Source: CAWAHD01 sp963781785
GTDB taxonomy: Bacteria > Planctomycetota > Planctomycetia > Isosphaerales > Isosphaeraceae
DNA: 64,000 nt
NCBI GenBank assembly: GCA_963781785.1
Contig: CAWAHD010000004.1
Coordinates: 248,001 to 312,000, forward strand
Direction: 5' to 3'
Below are positions 1 to 8,740 of this stretch, in pieces (positions within the stretch are counted from its first letter, which is position 1; every line of letters begins with the position of its first letter). The notes below the pieces were generated by a model that saw only the letters and a list, made by a program, of their open reading frames with translations, was not told the DNA's origin and searched no databases. The translations under genes were made by a program, and so were the position numbers.

Positions 1-436
1 TCAGTTCAATCTCAGCAAGCATCTGGCGACGATGCAGCTCGCCCAGTTCATGCGCGGGCGACCGTCTCTGAAAGAGGGCCAAGGCGATGAAGTGGCCGAT
101 CATTCCGGCAACGATCGCTCCGAGCAGGCCGCACCAAAACCCCGTGGCGATTGCTGAGAAACCAGGCCGAGCGACGAGAGCACCTGCTGAAATCGCGCCG
201 AGAATTGCTCCTACGAAGAATCCGAGGACGCAAGAAACGCAGTCCACCAGTTCTCGCTGCGCTCGGGATCGTGCACGAGACAGTTGACTGCGTTCGAGCA
301 AGACGACGCAAGTGAACAGGAGTGCCAGGGCACTCGCCGCACCCATCGGGAGAAACGCGAACATCACGGCCAGCACGCCAATGCCCACCATGAGCTGAGC
401 GAGTGTGAACCGCAGCGTGCGTCGAGTTCTGGCCAC
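1..436 (-). CDS. small membrane protein, partial (runs off window start)
   Basis: The frame is open from a GTG at 436 to the window edge (145 codons visible). The GTG is preceded by GGGAG at good ribosome-binding distance. The product opens with VARTRRTLRFTLAQLMVGIG, the basic stretch plus hydrophobic helix common in small planctomycete membrane proteins. Two or three further hydrophobic segments follow, the last being rich in Gly, Ala and Ile. It starts 24 bases after the stop of the acyl-CoA synthetase gene on the same strand and may be co-transcribed with it. I do not recognise a family. The C-terminus lies outside the window. Confidence 0.55.
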   Translation of the reverse strand, partial: MARTRRTLRFTLAQLMVGIGVLAVMFAFLPMGAASALALLFTCVVLLERSQLSRARSRAQRELVDCVSCVLGFFVGAILGAISAGALVARPGFSAIATGFWCGLLGAIVAGMIGHFIALALFQRRSPAHELGELHRRQMLAEIEL

Positions 437-460
437 TTGCGGAGCTCCCGTAACTCAGAG

Positions 461-2487
461 CTACATCGCCTGTCTGATGGCGTCCAGTGCCCCCATGTTC
501 TCGATGCTGGAGCAGTCTCCCATGTCTTGCCCGATGGCGATCGAGCGGATCAATCGCCTGACGATCTTGCCGCTTCGGGTTTTGGGCAGCTCGGCCACGA
601 TGAGAACGTCCCTGGGTGCGAATGACTTTCCCAGGGCGACGGCGACTCGGTTGCCGAGATCGTCGCGGAGCGCCTTGCTTGGCTCCTGTCCGGGCCTGAG
701 GGTGACGAAACAGACGATGACTTCCCCTTTGACGTTGTCGGGCACTCCCACGGCGGCAGACTCGGCGACGGCGGGGTGCTCAGCGAGAATCGACTCGACT
801 TCGGCAGGCCCGAGCCGCTTGCCGGCCACGTTGAGCGTGTCATCGCTCCGGCCGTGCAGGAACCAATCTCCGTCCTGGTCGACGGACGCCCAATCACCGT
901 GGACCCAGACATCGGGCCAGCGCAACCAGTACGTCGCGAGATAGCGGTCGGGGTCGCCCCAGATCCCGCGGGTCATCGACGGCCAAGGCTTCGTGCAGAC
1001 GAGCTCTCCCAGGGTCCCTCTCAGCGGGCGGCCCTCAGCGCCGAACACGTCGACGGCCATTCCCAGGGCCGGGCCTCCCAGCGAGCAAGGCTTCAGTGGA
1101 GTGATCGGCAAAGGCGACAGCAAGCATGCGCCTACCTCGGTTCCGCCTGAGAAATTGATGATCGGCAGCCGGCCTCCGCCGGCACGCTCAAGGTACCATC
1201 GCCACGATTCGGGGTCCCATGGCTCGCCGGTTGAGGCGAGGATGCGCAGACTGCCCAGGTCGTGCGACCGAATCGTATCATCGCCGTGCTTCGCGAGCCG
1301 CGGATTAAGGTCGGAGAGACGCCCATGATGGTCACACCATGGCGGCTTACCATCGACCAGAGCCGGTCGGGAGCGGGGTAATCGGGGGCTCCCTCGGCCA
1401 GCACGACAGTTCCCCCCGCGGCCAGGCTGCCGACAATCTCCCAGGGGCCCATGATCCAGCCCAGGTCGGTCACCCAGAAGAGCCGGTCGTCCTGTTGCAT
1501 GTCAACCTGGTACGCCGCTTCCTGGGCAATCTTGACCAGGAATCCGCCGTGCACGTGGACGGCCCCCTTGGGACGACCAGTCGTCCCCGAGGTATACGCG
1601 ATCATCAACGGAGTTTCCGGGTCAAGTGGCATGGAAGGACAGTCCGTGGATTCCGATGCCACGAGCTCATCCCAATCGAGCGTCCCGGCAGCATGCGGGT
1701 CGCTCAGGGCGCTCCGGTCGCCCGTTTCCCCCCGTCGTGAAGGGGGGGTGAGGGGTGATCCCGGCGCCCTCCCATCACGCGGCGTGCGCGTTCCCCGTTC
1801 CCGACCTCTGCGAGCAACGATCAGGTGCTTGAGACTCGGACAGCCCAGGGCGGCTTCAACTGCAACTGGCTCCAGCGGGATCGGCCGGCCCCGCCGGGAC
1901 GTCGCGTCCATGGTGACGAGAGCCCTGGCATTCGCATCGGCCAGCCGGGCACCGACGGCCTGGGCGCCGAATCCGGAGAAGATCGGCACGGCGACCGCGC
2001 CGATCTTGGCGCACCCCAGGAATGTGACGATCGCCTCCGGCACCATGGGCAGGAAGAGGCCGACCGAGTCTCCGGCTGAGATCCCAAGCCGCCTGAGGGC
2101 ATTGGAGAACCGGCAGGTCTCTGCATGGAGTGCGGCATAGGAGAGCCGCCGAACGTGCCCCTGTTCCGTCTCCGCGATCACGGCCGTGCGGTCTCGTGCG
2201 GTGGATCGTGCGTGGCGGTCGAGACAATGATCGGCGAGGTTAATGGTTCCGCCCACAAACCACCGCGTCCAGGCGATGCCGCGGCTCGCGTCGAGGATCG
2301 TGTCGTACGGCCGCGAGAAGCTGATTTCCAGGTCCTTGACGACCGCATCCCAGAACCAATCGATCTGACTGGTCGATCGCGCGATCAACTCGTGGTACCC
2401 AGAGATGCCGTGCCGCCTCATGAACCGATTGACGTTCGAGCGCTCGATGACAGCCGGCGACGGTTTCCAGACGTAAGAGGAGGGCAT
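461..2487 (-). CDS. AMP-forming acetyl-CoA synthetase-like enzyme (one frameshift)
   Basis: This is a member of the ANL adenylating family, expected to activate acetate or another short acid to its CoA ester through an acyl-adenylate. The N-terminal part (2487 down to about 1300) has an ACS-type cap region, the adenylation signature YTSGTTGRPKGAVHVHGGF and the segment DLGWIMGPWEIVG. The C-terminal part (to 461) has GRSDDTLNVAGKRLGP and the catalytic-lysine motif PKTRSGKIVRR. The halves lie in different frames. Around 1296-1301 one base seems missing in a G/C run; restoring it joins SPTLIR to LAKHGDDTIRSHDLGSLRIL and on to NFSGGTEVGACLLSPL. A low-complexity insertion of about 35 residues sits before the Thr/Gly-rich loop (see the repeat at 1728). 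Substrate is not decided by sequence; the length, near 675 residues, fits acetyl- or propionyl-CoA synthetases. Confidence 0.85.
1728..1748. repeat. C6/G7 palindrome inside the acyl-CoA synthetase gene
   Basis: A run of six C, eight intervening bases and a run of seven G form a strong hairpin inside the coding region. The surrounding stretch (roughly 1690-1800) codes for a Pro/Arg/Gly-rich insert not expected in the enzyme family. It stays in frame. Confidence 0.5.
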
Positions 2488-2752
2488 GATGGTGTTGACC
2501 CTGGCTCCGGCATCTCGTCAAAGACTTGCAGACGAACCGCCCTTGATTATCCGCGAAATTCCTGGCGTGCCAAGTCACTGGGGACTGCCGAGCTGCCGCT
2601 GCGCCGCCTGGCCGGGAAATCGGCCCTGGCCAGGTTCATGGGGAAAAAGGTCGGGCGGCTCGCGCGAGACCCCGTTTTCACCATTCCCGTGCGTCGGGTT
2701 GGTCTCGGCGCTCATGCCGCCCATCTCACCGACCCGACCCCTCGATGTCGCG

Positions 2753-2998
2753 TCAGATCCTGCGCCCGTGAACGAATCCCGCGAGATGAGTGCTGTAGTA
2801 GTCCATTGGGTCGATGGCCGGCGGAATGCCGTCCGAAGGTCCCAGATTGGCAGCCAAGGCGATGCCATCATTGAGGTACTTCGTCTCTTCCTGCTTTGTC
2901 ACATTGCCGGAATTGGCGACCACCTCCATGTCGGCAAGTGTCTGATCGATGACAGACTCGGGCACCGACCAGTGTAACGCGGTGAGGTCTTCCGACAT
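2753..2998 (-). CDS. hypothetical protein, doubtful
   Basis: An 81-codon frame opens with MSEDLTALHWSVPESVIDQ. It has a fairly natural, acidic composition and no repeats or membrane segment. It lies between the acyl-CoA synthetase and the LEGR-motif gene on the same strand. An AAGG-type sequence precedes the ATG, but no family is recognised. It may be the remnant of a larger gene. The 265 bases between it and the synthetase start show nothing convincing. Confidence 0.3.
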   Translation of the reverse strand: MSEDLTALHWSVPESVIDQTLADMEVVANSGNVTKQEETKYLNDGIALAANLGPSDGIPPAIDPMDYYSTHLAGFVHGRRI

Positions 2999-3066
2999 GC
3001 CTTGCTTGATGTCGGCCCAACCTGTTGACTCATCTTGCTATAAATGTACATATAATCTATAGTCGA

Positions 3067-3465
3067 TCAAAGATCATACGAAGCAGGATTCTGGTCTGGG
3101 AATTTGAGGATGGTCGCAATGCTGGCCCCGGGAGGAGGCCATTGAGCCAGGTCGCTCGCCACTTTGAGGACTTCGGCCCGCGTGACATCTGAGCCGTCCT
3201 GCATTCGGCGCAATTCGACCACCGACTTCTCGAAATCCTTCTTCGCGCGACCCAGGTCTTGATTCAGCTCGGTAAGGGATGGGGCCGCCGCGACGGCCTT
3301 CGACCCTGGCTGATGGCCGCGATCGCTCCCGAGCATGACTCGCCCGGCACTCGCGAGAAGTTGTCGTCCCTCGAGGTCATCCCAGCCCGGCGCTACCTTG
3401 CGCCGCGTTGTGTAACGTTCCATGTCGACGCACCTGTCCTCAGTTTGATCGGAATCAGCAATCAT
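3067..3465 (-). CDS. small protein with planctomycete LEGRQLLA-type N-terminal motif
   Basis: The product is 132 residues. Near residue 30 it has the sequence WDDLEGRQLLASAGRV. Planctomycetes carry many exported or surface proteins whose N-terminus holds a conserved LExRxLLS-like motif in place of a classical signal peptide, and this is a clear match. The rest (about residues 55-130) is a short helical region, with LTELNQDLGRAKKDFEKSVV and a Pro-rich patch, and no recognised domain. It is much shorter than most proteins with this motif and could be truncated. The gene directly upstream on the same strand is the AlkD-like remnant, so this locus may be decaying. Cell-surface or periplasmic location is inferred from the motif. 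Confidence 0.6.
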   Translation of the reverse strand: MIADSDQTEDRCVDMERYTTRRKVAPGWDDLEGRQLLASAGRVMLGSDRGHQPGSKAVAAAPSLTELNQDLGRAKKDFEKSVVELRRMQDGSDVTRAEVLKVASDLAQWPPPGASIATILKFPDQNPASYDL

Positions 3466-3585
3466 TGCGAGGGAGCGGATGACGCGCTCGACGACAGTCT
3501 GGTCGAAACGGTAGAAAGTAGATCGGCAAGAAGCGGCTTCGAGAATGAATTCACATGATCAGCCTGTTCGCGAGAATTCTTTCGT

Positions 3586-3977
3586 TCAGCATTTCACTGT
3601 TTTGCGTTTCTTGCCGACCGTTCCCCGCTCTCGAACCATCTGGATGTACTCGAGCGCGTTGGGTACTTTGCAGGCCGTGTCACCCATGTCGACGGAAACC
3701 TGGCCGACTTTCGCGGCTGCGTGCATATCAAGGTCACTGAGTTCCTGCACGAAGCTGCCCAATGCGAGCAAAAAGCCGTTCATGGCATAGCGAACGGAAT
3801 CCGGCTGCTGATGAATCGTGTCCTGCACGCGCTGGAGGAGTCGCTTCAGCCCAGCGTGATCAAGATCGTCGTCAACAAGCCGAAGAACCGTTCCTGCACG
3901 GCGTGGTTGCGCAAAACCTTCTTGATGCTCTCTGCACCGAGTTTGCTGAGTTCTCCAACGATCTCTTTTGCGGTCAT
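3586..3977 (-). pseudogene. DNA alkylation repair (AlkD-like) gene remnant
   Basis: Two fragments of one family lie head to tail in different frames. The N-terminal piece, from an ATG at 3977, reads MTAKEIVGELSKLGAESIKK and then a near-match to the family's HGVQEPFFGV segment. The C-terminal piece contains DSVRYAMNGFLLALGSF, then HAAAKVGQVSVDMGDTACK, the usual end of AlkD-like HEAT-repeat glycosylase relatives (COG4912 type). The roughly 130 residues expected between them are almost absent: the fragments meet near 3840-3860. A large internal deletion plus frame change leaves no functional protein. This is more damage than the single-base breaks elsewhere in the window, so I regard it as a true pseudogene. 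Confidence 0.7.
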
Positions 3978-4421
3978 GGAACGGTTCTCCGGAAGCATCT
4001 CAGTCGGGAGCATTTTCGCCGGAATGACCGCCACGACGACCCGAATCCTGTTGAACCGTGCGCCGCCGTTCAGCATGGAGTCTCCCCCCTGAACACGTCG
4101 CACGCACCGTTCGACTGGGTACGATGCCAGACCGAATTCGTAGCAGATCACGCCCGTTCAGTCCACGCGCATCGTGAGGATTCCGAAAACGTTCGGATTT
4201 CGAGTTTCGCGATTCTGGTGTCGAGGCATTCGAAGAAAGGCGCGGGAATGAGACAGTAGCCTTCTCAACCCGTAAAATAATCCTTCCCAGAAAAAAACCG
4301 AGACGCTAAACTGATCAGCTCATCCGCGAAGAGGGTCGTTGTGCGCCCCGGGGCGAGGCCATCGCAGGGAGGCGTGCCTCGGCAAGAAGTTCGTTGCCCG
4401 CCGTTCTTTCGGGAATTGCTG
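3978..4421. other. intergenic region before the housekeeping block
   Basis: This stretch separates the AlkD-like remnant (- strand) from DAHP synthase (+ strand). Short open frames exist on both strands, but none has a recognisable product. The promoter of the aroF-tpiA-secG block should lie here; I see no confident -35/-10 pair. Confidence 0.4.
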
Positions 4422-5474
4422 ATGATCATTGTGCTCAAGCCCAGCGCCTCACCGGAGGTTCTCGACCATGTGCTCGAAAGGATCACGGCTCTGGGGTTGA
4501 CCCCTCATCTCAGCCAGGGGGTTGCGCGGACGATCATTGGCGTGATCGGCGACGAGGCCAAGCTCCAGGTCGAGCCCCTCCAGGCGATCGCCGGCGTCGA
4601 GCAGGTTGTGCCGATTTTGAAGCCGTTCAAGCTCGCCAGCCGCGAGTTTCACCCCGAGGGATCGGTCTTTGACTTGAAGGGGATCAAGGTCGGAGGTGGC
4701 CGTCTCGGAGTGATCGCGGGCCCGTGCGCAATTGAGAGCGAGCCTCTGCTCTTCGAGATCGCCGGCCGGGTGCGCGACGCGGGGGCGAATATCCTTCGAG
4801 GCGGAGCCTTCAAGCCTAGAACGAGCCCCTACAGCTTCCAGGGACTGGGCCGCGACGGCCTCAAGATCTTGAGGGCCGCTGGCGATCGATTCGGCATGCC
4901 CGTCGTGACTGAGGTCATGGACCCGCGCCAGGTCGACGTCGTCGTACGGTATACCGACATCCTCCAGGTCGGCGCCCGCAACATGCAGAACTTCGATCTG
5001 CTCAAGGAATGCGGCCGCACGCGAATCCCGATCCTGCTCAAACGCGGCATGAGCGCAACCGTCAAGGACCTGCTCATGTCGGCGGAATATATCCTCTCTG
5101 AAGGGAATCGCCAGGTGATCCTCTGCGAGCGCGGGATCCGGACCTTCGAGGAATCGACTCGCAACACGCTCGACCTCTCGATTGTGCCCAACATTCAGGG
5201 GCAAAGCCATCTGCCGATTTTCGTCGATCCGAGCCACGCCACGGGGCGGCCCGACTTGATTCCCGCGATGGCGAGAGCCGCCGTGGCCTCGGGCTGCGAC
5301 GGCATCCACATCGAGGTTCATTCCTGTCCCGAGCGCGCACTATCCGACGGCCCGCAAGCACTTGTGCCCGACCAGTTTGACCGGCTGATGGATGAGATCC
5401 GTCTGCTCGCCGAGTTAGTTGGCAAAACGATCGACGTGTGTCATGGAGAATCAATCGCGTGCGCACCTTGTTGA
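4422..5474 (+). CDS. aroF: 3-deoxy-7-phosphoheptulonate (DAHP) synthase
   Basis: This enzyme condenses phosphoenolpyruvate with erythrose 4-phosphate in the first step of the shikimate pathway (aromatic amino acids). The ATG at 4422 gives 350 residues starting MIIVLKPSASPEVLDHVLER, so the regulatory ferredoxin-like N-terminal domain of type I-beta enzymes is present (residues 1-70). The barrel then shows GPCAIES, RGGAFKPRTSPYSFQG, the KRG motif and DPSHATGR, all active-site or metal-site signatures. A longer frame begins at 4341, but its extra 27 residues do not resemble the family. The gene overlaps tpiA by 16 bases, so translation is probably coupled. No break or missing residue is seen. 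Confidence 0.95.
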   Translation: MIIVLKPSASPEVLDHVLERITALGLTPHLSQGVARTIIGVIGDEAKLQVEPLQAIAGVEQVVPILKPFKLASREFHPEGSVFDLKGIKVGGGRLGVIAGPCAIESEPLLFEIAGRVRDAGANILRGGAFKPRTSPYSFQGLGRDGLKILRAAGDRFGMPVVTEVMDPRQVDVVVRYTDILQVGARNMQNFDLLKECGRTRIPILLKRGMSATVKDLLMSAEYILSEGNRQVILCERGIRTFEESTRNTLDLSIVPNIQGQSHLPIFVDPSHATGRPDLIPAMARAAVASGCDGIHIEVHSCPERALSDGPQALVPDQFDRLMDEIRLLAELVGKTIDVCHGESIACAPC

Positions 5475-6241
5475 TTGCAGGCAACTGGAAGATGAACCCC
5501 GGCATGCGCGCGGAAGCGGCGGCGCTGGCGCAGGCGGTCAAATCGGGCGTGGGCCAGGTGACCGGCGTGCGCGTGGTCCTGTGTCCTCCGGCGGTCTTTC
5601 TGGGCGAGGTCGACTTGGTTCTGGCCGGATCGCCGATCGGGATGGGGGCGCAGAACATGCACTGGGAGGCTGGCGGTGCCTATACGGGAGAGCTTTCGGC
5701 GACGATGCTGGTCGACGCCGGCTGCACGCACGTCGTGCTGGGGCACAGCGAGCGCCGGCACGGGATGGGCGAGACTGACGCCCAGGTCAACTGCAAACTG
5801 CGAGCCGCACTCGCGGCCCGGCTGATTCCAATCGTGTGCTTGGGTGAGACGAAAGACGAGCGGCTCGGCGACCAGACCGAGCGAGTCCTGCTCGCCCAGC
5901 TTGCGGGGTCGCTCGCGGGTGTTACGTCTGACGAGATGGCCGGAACGATACTGGCCTACGAGCCGGTCTGGGCCATCGGAACCGGCTTGACCGCAACCCC
6001 GGAACAGGCCCAGGTGGCGCAGCATTTCATTCGCCGCTGGCTCGCTGATCAATTTGGCGCGGCGACGGCGGCCCGCGTGGTTGTCCAGTACGGAGGGAGC
6101 GTCAAGCCCGACAACGCAAAAGAACTACTCGCGTGTCCGGATATCGACGGGGCCTTGGTGGGCGGTGCCAGTCTCAAGGCGATTGACTTCCTGGCGATCT
6201 TCCAGGCCGCGCGGGAGGTCACCCCGCATAAGACCGCATGA
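5459..6241 (+). CDS. tpiA: triosephosphate isomerase
   Basis: Interconverts dihydroxyacetone phosphate and glyceraldehyde 3-phosphate in glycolysis and gluconeogenesis. All catalytic signatures are visible: NWKMN (substrate-binding Lys), VVLGHSERR (electrophilic His) and AYEPVWAIGTG (catalytic Glu and flexible loop). The phosphate-binding YGGSVKPDNA and GGASL segments follow near the end. I chose the GTG at 5459 because GGAGAA stands at the right distance before it and the product then begins RTLLIAGNWKMN as in the family; a GTG at 5438 would add seven residues. The length, 260, is normal. It overlaps the aroF stop and is followed 27 bases later by secG. Confidence 0.96.
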   Translation: MRTLLIAGNWKMNPGMRAEAAALAQAVKSGVGQVTGVRVVLCPPAVFLGEVDLVLAGSPIGMGAQNMHWEAGGAYTGELSATMLVDAGCTHVVLGHSERRHGMGETDAQVNCKLRAALAARLIPIVCLGETKDERLGDQTERVLLAQLAGSLAGVTSDEMAGTILAYEPVWAIGTGLTATPEQAQVAQHFIRRWLADQFGAATAARVVVQYGGSVKPDNAKELLACPDIDGALVGGASLKAIDFLAIFQAAREVTPHKTA

Positions 6242-6268
6242 CTCGAACTCGAGAGAGGGTGGATACTT

Positions 6269-6703
6269 GTGGACTATCTCCTCGGCTTTTTCAACGTGGT
6301 GATCGTCATCTTGACGGTCTTCTTGATCGGCATCATCTTGATCCAGCGCGGCAAGGGCGGAGGCCTCGCCGGCGCGTTCGGCGGAATGGGAGGCTCAAGC
6401 GCGTTCGGAACTCGGGCGGGAGACGTCTTCACCAAGGTCACCGTCGGCGTGGCGATCGCGTGGATCTTGCTCTCGATGGTGATGGTCCGGCTCTACAACC
6501 GGAAACATTCTTCCGATTGGAAGGAGGCGCCGAGTTCGTTGTCCAAGGAACTCGATTCGACCTCACGCTCGCGAAAGGCGGGCGCGAAGGATCGTGAGAA
6601 GTTGCAGACCGCGGACGAAACCAAGGCGGATCCGTTCAAGGACTTCGTGCTCCCCGAAACGACGGCTCCGGCGGGTGAATCTGCGCCGCCCCCCAAGAAA
6701 TGA
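6269..6703 (+). CDS. secG: preprotein translocase subunit SecG
   Basis: This is a small integral membrane subunit of the SecYEG channel. The start is a GTG at 6269 with GAGGGTGG upstream. Residues 1-25 form the first helix (LLGFFNVVIVILTVFLIGII). The conserved loop LIQRGKGGGLAGAFGGMGGSSAFG follows in order, then the second helix near residues 52-72. Family members usually end soon after; this one continues for about 70 hydrophilic, Lys/Glu/Ser-rich residues ending APPPKK, probably a disordered cytoplasmic or periplasmic tail. The tpiA-secG order is common in bacteria and supports the call. Confidence 0.92.
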   Translation: MDYLLGFFNVVIVILTVFLIGIILIQRGKGGGLAGAFGGMGGSSAFGTRAGDVFTKVTVGVAIAWILLSMVMVRLYNRKHSSDWKEAPSSLSKELDSTSRSRKAGAKDREKLQTADETKADPFKDFVLPETTAPAGESAPPPKK

Positions 6704-6840
6704 TCGTCCGACGGATCGGTTGTTCCGGTAAGGGGTCTTCCGGGATGGCTGTGCTCCTGGACGAGCCTGGCGAACCCCGGAGCTTCGTGAGCCGCGCGGC
6801 CGGTGAGCCTGCGGCGTTCCGGCCTGATTGCGAGGTTTCC

Positions 6841-7719
6841 TTGATCCTGAGCATGACCGGATTCGGAGAGGCCCGGCTTCGGGACCAGCGGTGGACGATC
6901 CTGGTCGAGGTTCGGTCGGTCAACAACCGGCACTTCAAGCTGAGTGCCAAGATCAGCGATGCATATGCGATGGTGGAACCGGCACTTGAGCAGTTGATTC
7001 GAGCCAGGGTCAGGCGGGGGACGGTTCAGGTCAACCTGAGGATCGATCGGCCGCGGCGGCCCGAGGATTACCGATTGAATTTGGTTGCTCTCACTGGCTA
7101 CCGCGATCAGCTTCAGGAAGTGCCGGGTTTTGATGAACGGACGTTCGATTTTTCTCGGCTTCTGGTCTTGCCCGGCGTCGTGGAGGAGGCTCGCTCGGAA
7201 GATCGGTTGCCCGATCAAGAGTGGCCCGAGATCGCCGGGGTCGTCACCGAGGCACTCTCGCAGTTGGAATCCTCGCGTGCGCAGGAAGGCCGCGCCATGG
7301 CCGCCGAGCTGAGCGCGCTGGCTCGCGGCATCGATCAGCAGGTCGACCTGATTGCCGAGCGAGGGCCGGAGGTCGTCAAGAACATTCAGAACCGCCTGTA
7401 CGAGCGGGTGCGGGCACTTTTGCACGGCGGCGGCGGGACGGTCGAGCCTGCCGCGCTGGCCAGGGAGGTGGCGATCCTGGCCGATCGTAGCGACATCAGC
7501 GAAGAAATCGTGCGGCTTCGCGCCCATCTGGTGCAGTTCAACGCGATCATCGATGAGCCGGAAAGCTCGGGGCGGAAGCTCGAGTTCGTGACGCAGGAGA
7601 TGGGACGCGAGGTCAATACGATCGGGTCGAAGGCCGGGGACGTCGAGATCAGCCGGCAGGTGGTCGAGGTCAAGTCGCTTCTGGAGAAGATTCGCGAGCT
7701 GGTTCAAAATGTGGAATGA
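6841..7719 (+). CDS. YicC family endoribonuclease-like protein
   Basis: Members of the YicC/YloC family are RNA-cleaving proteins linked to stress and to small-RNA turnover in other bacteria. The N-terminus ILSMTGFGEARL and VEVRSVNNRHFKLSAKI, and the C-terminal half with AILADRSDISEEIVRLRAHL, GRKLEFVTQEMGREVNTIGSKA and EVKSLLEKIREL, match the YicC_N and DUF1732 regions. I chose a TTG at 6841 (GAGG upstream) because it gives the family-like start M-I-L-S-M-T-G-F-G; an ATG at 6700 overlapping the secG stop would add 47 non-conserved residues. The gene overlaps gmk by 11 bases, the widespread yicC-gmk-rpoZ order. Confidence 0.9.
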   Translation: MILSMTGFGEARLRDQRWTILVEVRSVNNRHFKLSAKISDAYAMVEPALEQLIRARVRRGTVQVNLRIDRPRRPEDYRLNLVALTGYRDQLQEVPGFDERTFDFSRLLVLPGVVEEARSEDRLPDQEWPEIAGVVTEALSQLESSRAQEGRAMAAELSALARGIDQQVDLIAERGPEVVKNIQNRLYERVRALLHGGGGTVEPAALAREVAILADRSDISEEIVRLRAHLVQFNAIIDEPESSGRKLEFVTQEMGREVNTIGSKAGDVEISRQVVEVKSLLEKIRELVQNVE

Positions 7720-8317
7720 CGACAACGAGTGGAAAAAACTTCCGGGGCGATTGGTGGTGATTTCGGGCCCTTCCGGCTCGGGGAAGAGCACGCTGGTGTC
7801 GCGGCTACTGGATCGCCCCGACCTTCGTATCAAGAAGTCGATCTCGGCCACGACTCGGCCGCCACGCGCCGGCGAAGAGGATGGCCGCGATTACCTTTTC
7901 GTAAGCCCCGAGGAGTTCGCGCGGAGAGAAAGCGGGCTGCTCGAACAGGCGCTGGTCCATGGCCACCACTACGGCACGCCGGGAGAGCCGGTGCGCCAGG
8001 CGATGTCGCAGGGGATGTGCGTGCTCCTGGTGATCGACGTCCAGGGAGGTTTTCAGGTCAAACAGAAAGTGCCGGGGGCCGTGTTGATCTTCATCGAGCC
8101 TCCGCGGTTGGAGATTCTGGAAAAGCGGCTGCGTGAACGGGGTACTGATGACGAGGCCACGATCAATCGGCGGCTGGTGACCGCCCGCCGGGAGCTCGAA
8201 CTGGCCGAGCGCTACGAAGTCCGTGTGGTCAACGACGAGCTCGACCGAGCGGTCGAGGAGCTCGTGTCGATCTTGATACGAAACGGGTGTGGAACGAGGA
8301 ACAACCATGATCGATGA
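7709..8317 (+). CDS. gmk: guanylate kinase
   Basis: Phosphorylates GMP to GDP with ATP. The P-loop ISGPSGSGKSTL (about residues 18-29), SISATTRPPRAGEEDGRDY (GMP-binding region), GHHYGTP and DVQGGFQVK are all present, followed by the lid and the C-terminal helix RRELELAERYEVRVVND. The 202 residues are normal for the family. The ATG at 7709 lies inside the end of the yicC-like gene and the stop overlaps rpoZ by 11 bases, so the three genes are probably translationally coupled. Confidence 0.96.
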   Translation: MWNDDNEWKKLPGRLVVISGPSGSGKSTLVSRLLDRPDLRIKKSISATTRPPRAGEEDGRDYLFVSPEEFARRESGLLEQALVHGHHYGTPGEPVRQAMSQGMCVLLVIDVQGGFQVKQKVPGAVLIFIEPPRLEILEKRLRERGTDDEATINRRLVTARRELELAERYEVRVVNDELDRAVEELVSILIRNGCGTRNNHDR

Positions 8318-8578
8318 ACTGAAGGAAGAAGAGATTGTCAACAAGGTCGGAGGCCGCTTCAAGCTCTCGACTTTGATTCAGAAGCGAATGATCGCTCTAA
8401 ACCAGGGAGCCCGGGCTCTGGTCGATGGCGCGGAGTAGACCGGATGACCATCGTGATCCAGGAGATCGTCCAGGAGAAGATCTACCTGGACCTCTCCGGC
8501 AAGCTTCAGACCGTCGAGCCGACCGAAGAGCTGGAGAACAACGGCGAGACCGTGGATCTTACCCAACCGGGAGATTGA
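8307..8578 (+). CDS. rpoZ: RNA polymerase omega subunit (frameshift near 8432)
   Basis: Omega assists folding of the beta-prime subunit. From the ATG at 8307 (GAGGAA upstream) the frame reads MIDELKEEEIVNKVGG, then RFKLSTLIQKRMIALNQGAR, and stops at 8438 after 43 residues. The next frame, entered near 8432, reads GVDRMTIVIQEIVQEKIYLD and ends at 8578. As I recall planctomycete omegas, they carry both parts in one chain: the Lys/Arg-rich helix, then an acidic tail around VIQEI..DKI. A one-base gap after GGCGC would join them as one protein of about 90 residues. Position after gmk fits. Alternatives are a truncated omega with a separate 44-residue ORF (ATG 8444), or a programmed frameshift. Confidence 0.75.
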
Positions 8579-8740
8579 ATAGAGCCAGTCAGCTCTCTGG
8601 CCTGATTGCGAATTTGAGTCGCAAGACCCCCCCGATGCCGCGCCGATCATGGAGGTGGCGAGCGCGCACGACCGAACCCTCTCTCGGTTCGGACCAGCGT
8701 TGCGTGGACACCGGTGAAAAGGGCGCCGTGAGGGGGTTTC

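Noticed and set aside
6493..7851. Long open frame (452 codons) opposite the yicC-like gene and gmk
   Set aside because: Shadow frame without motifs, overlapping three well-supported genes.
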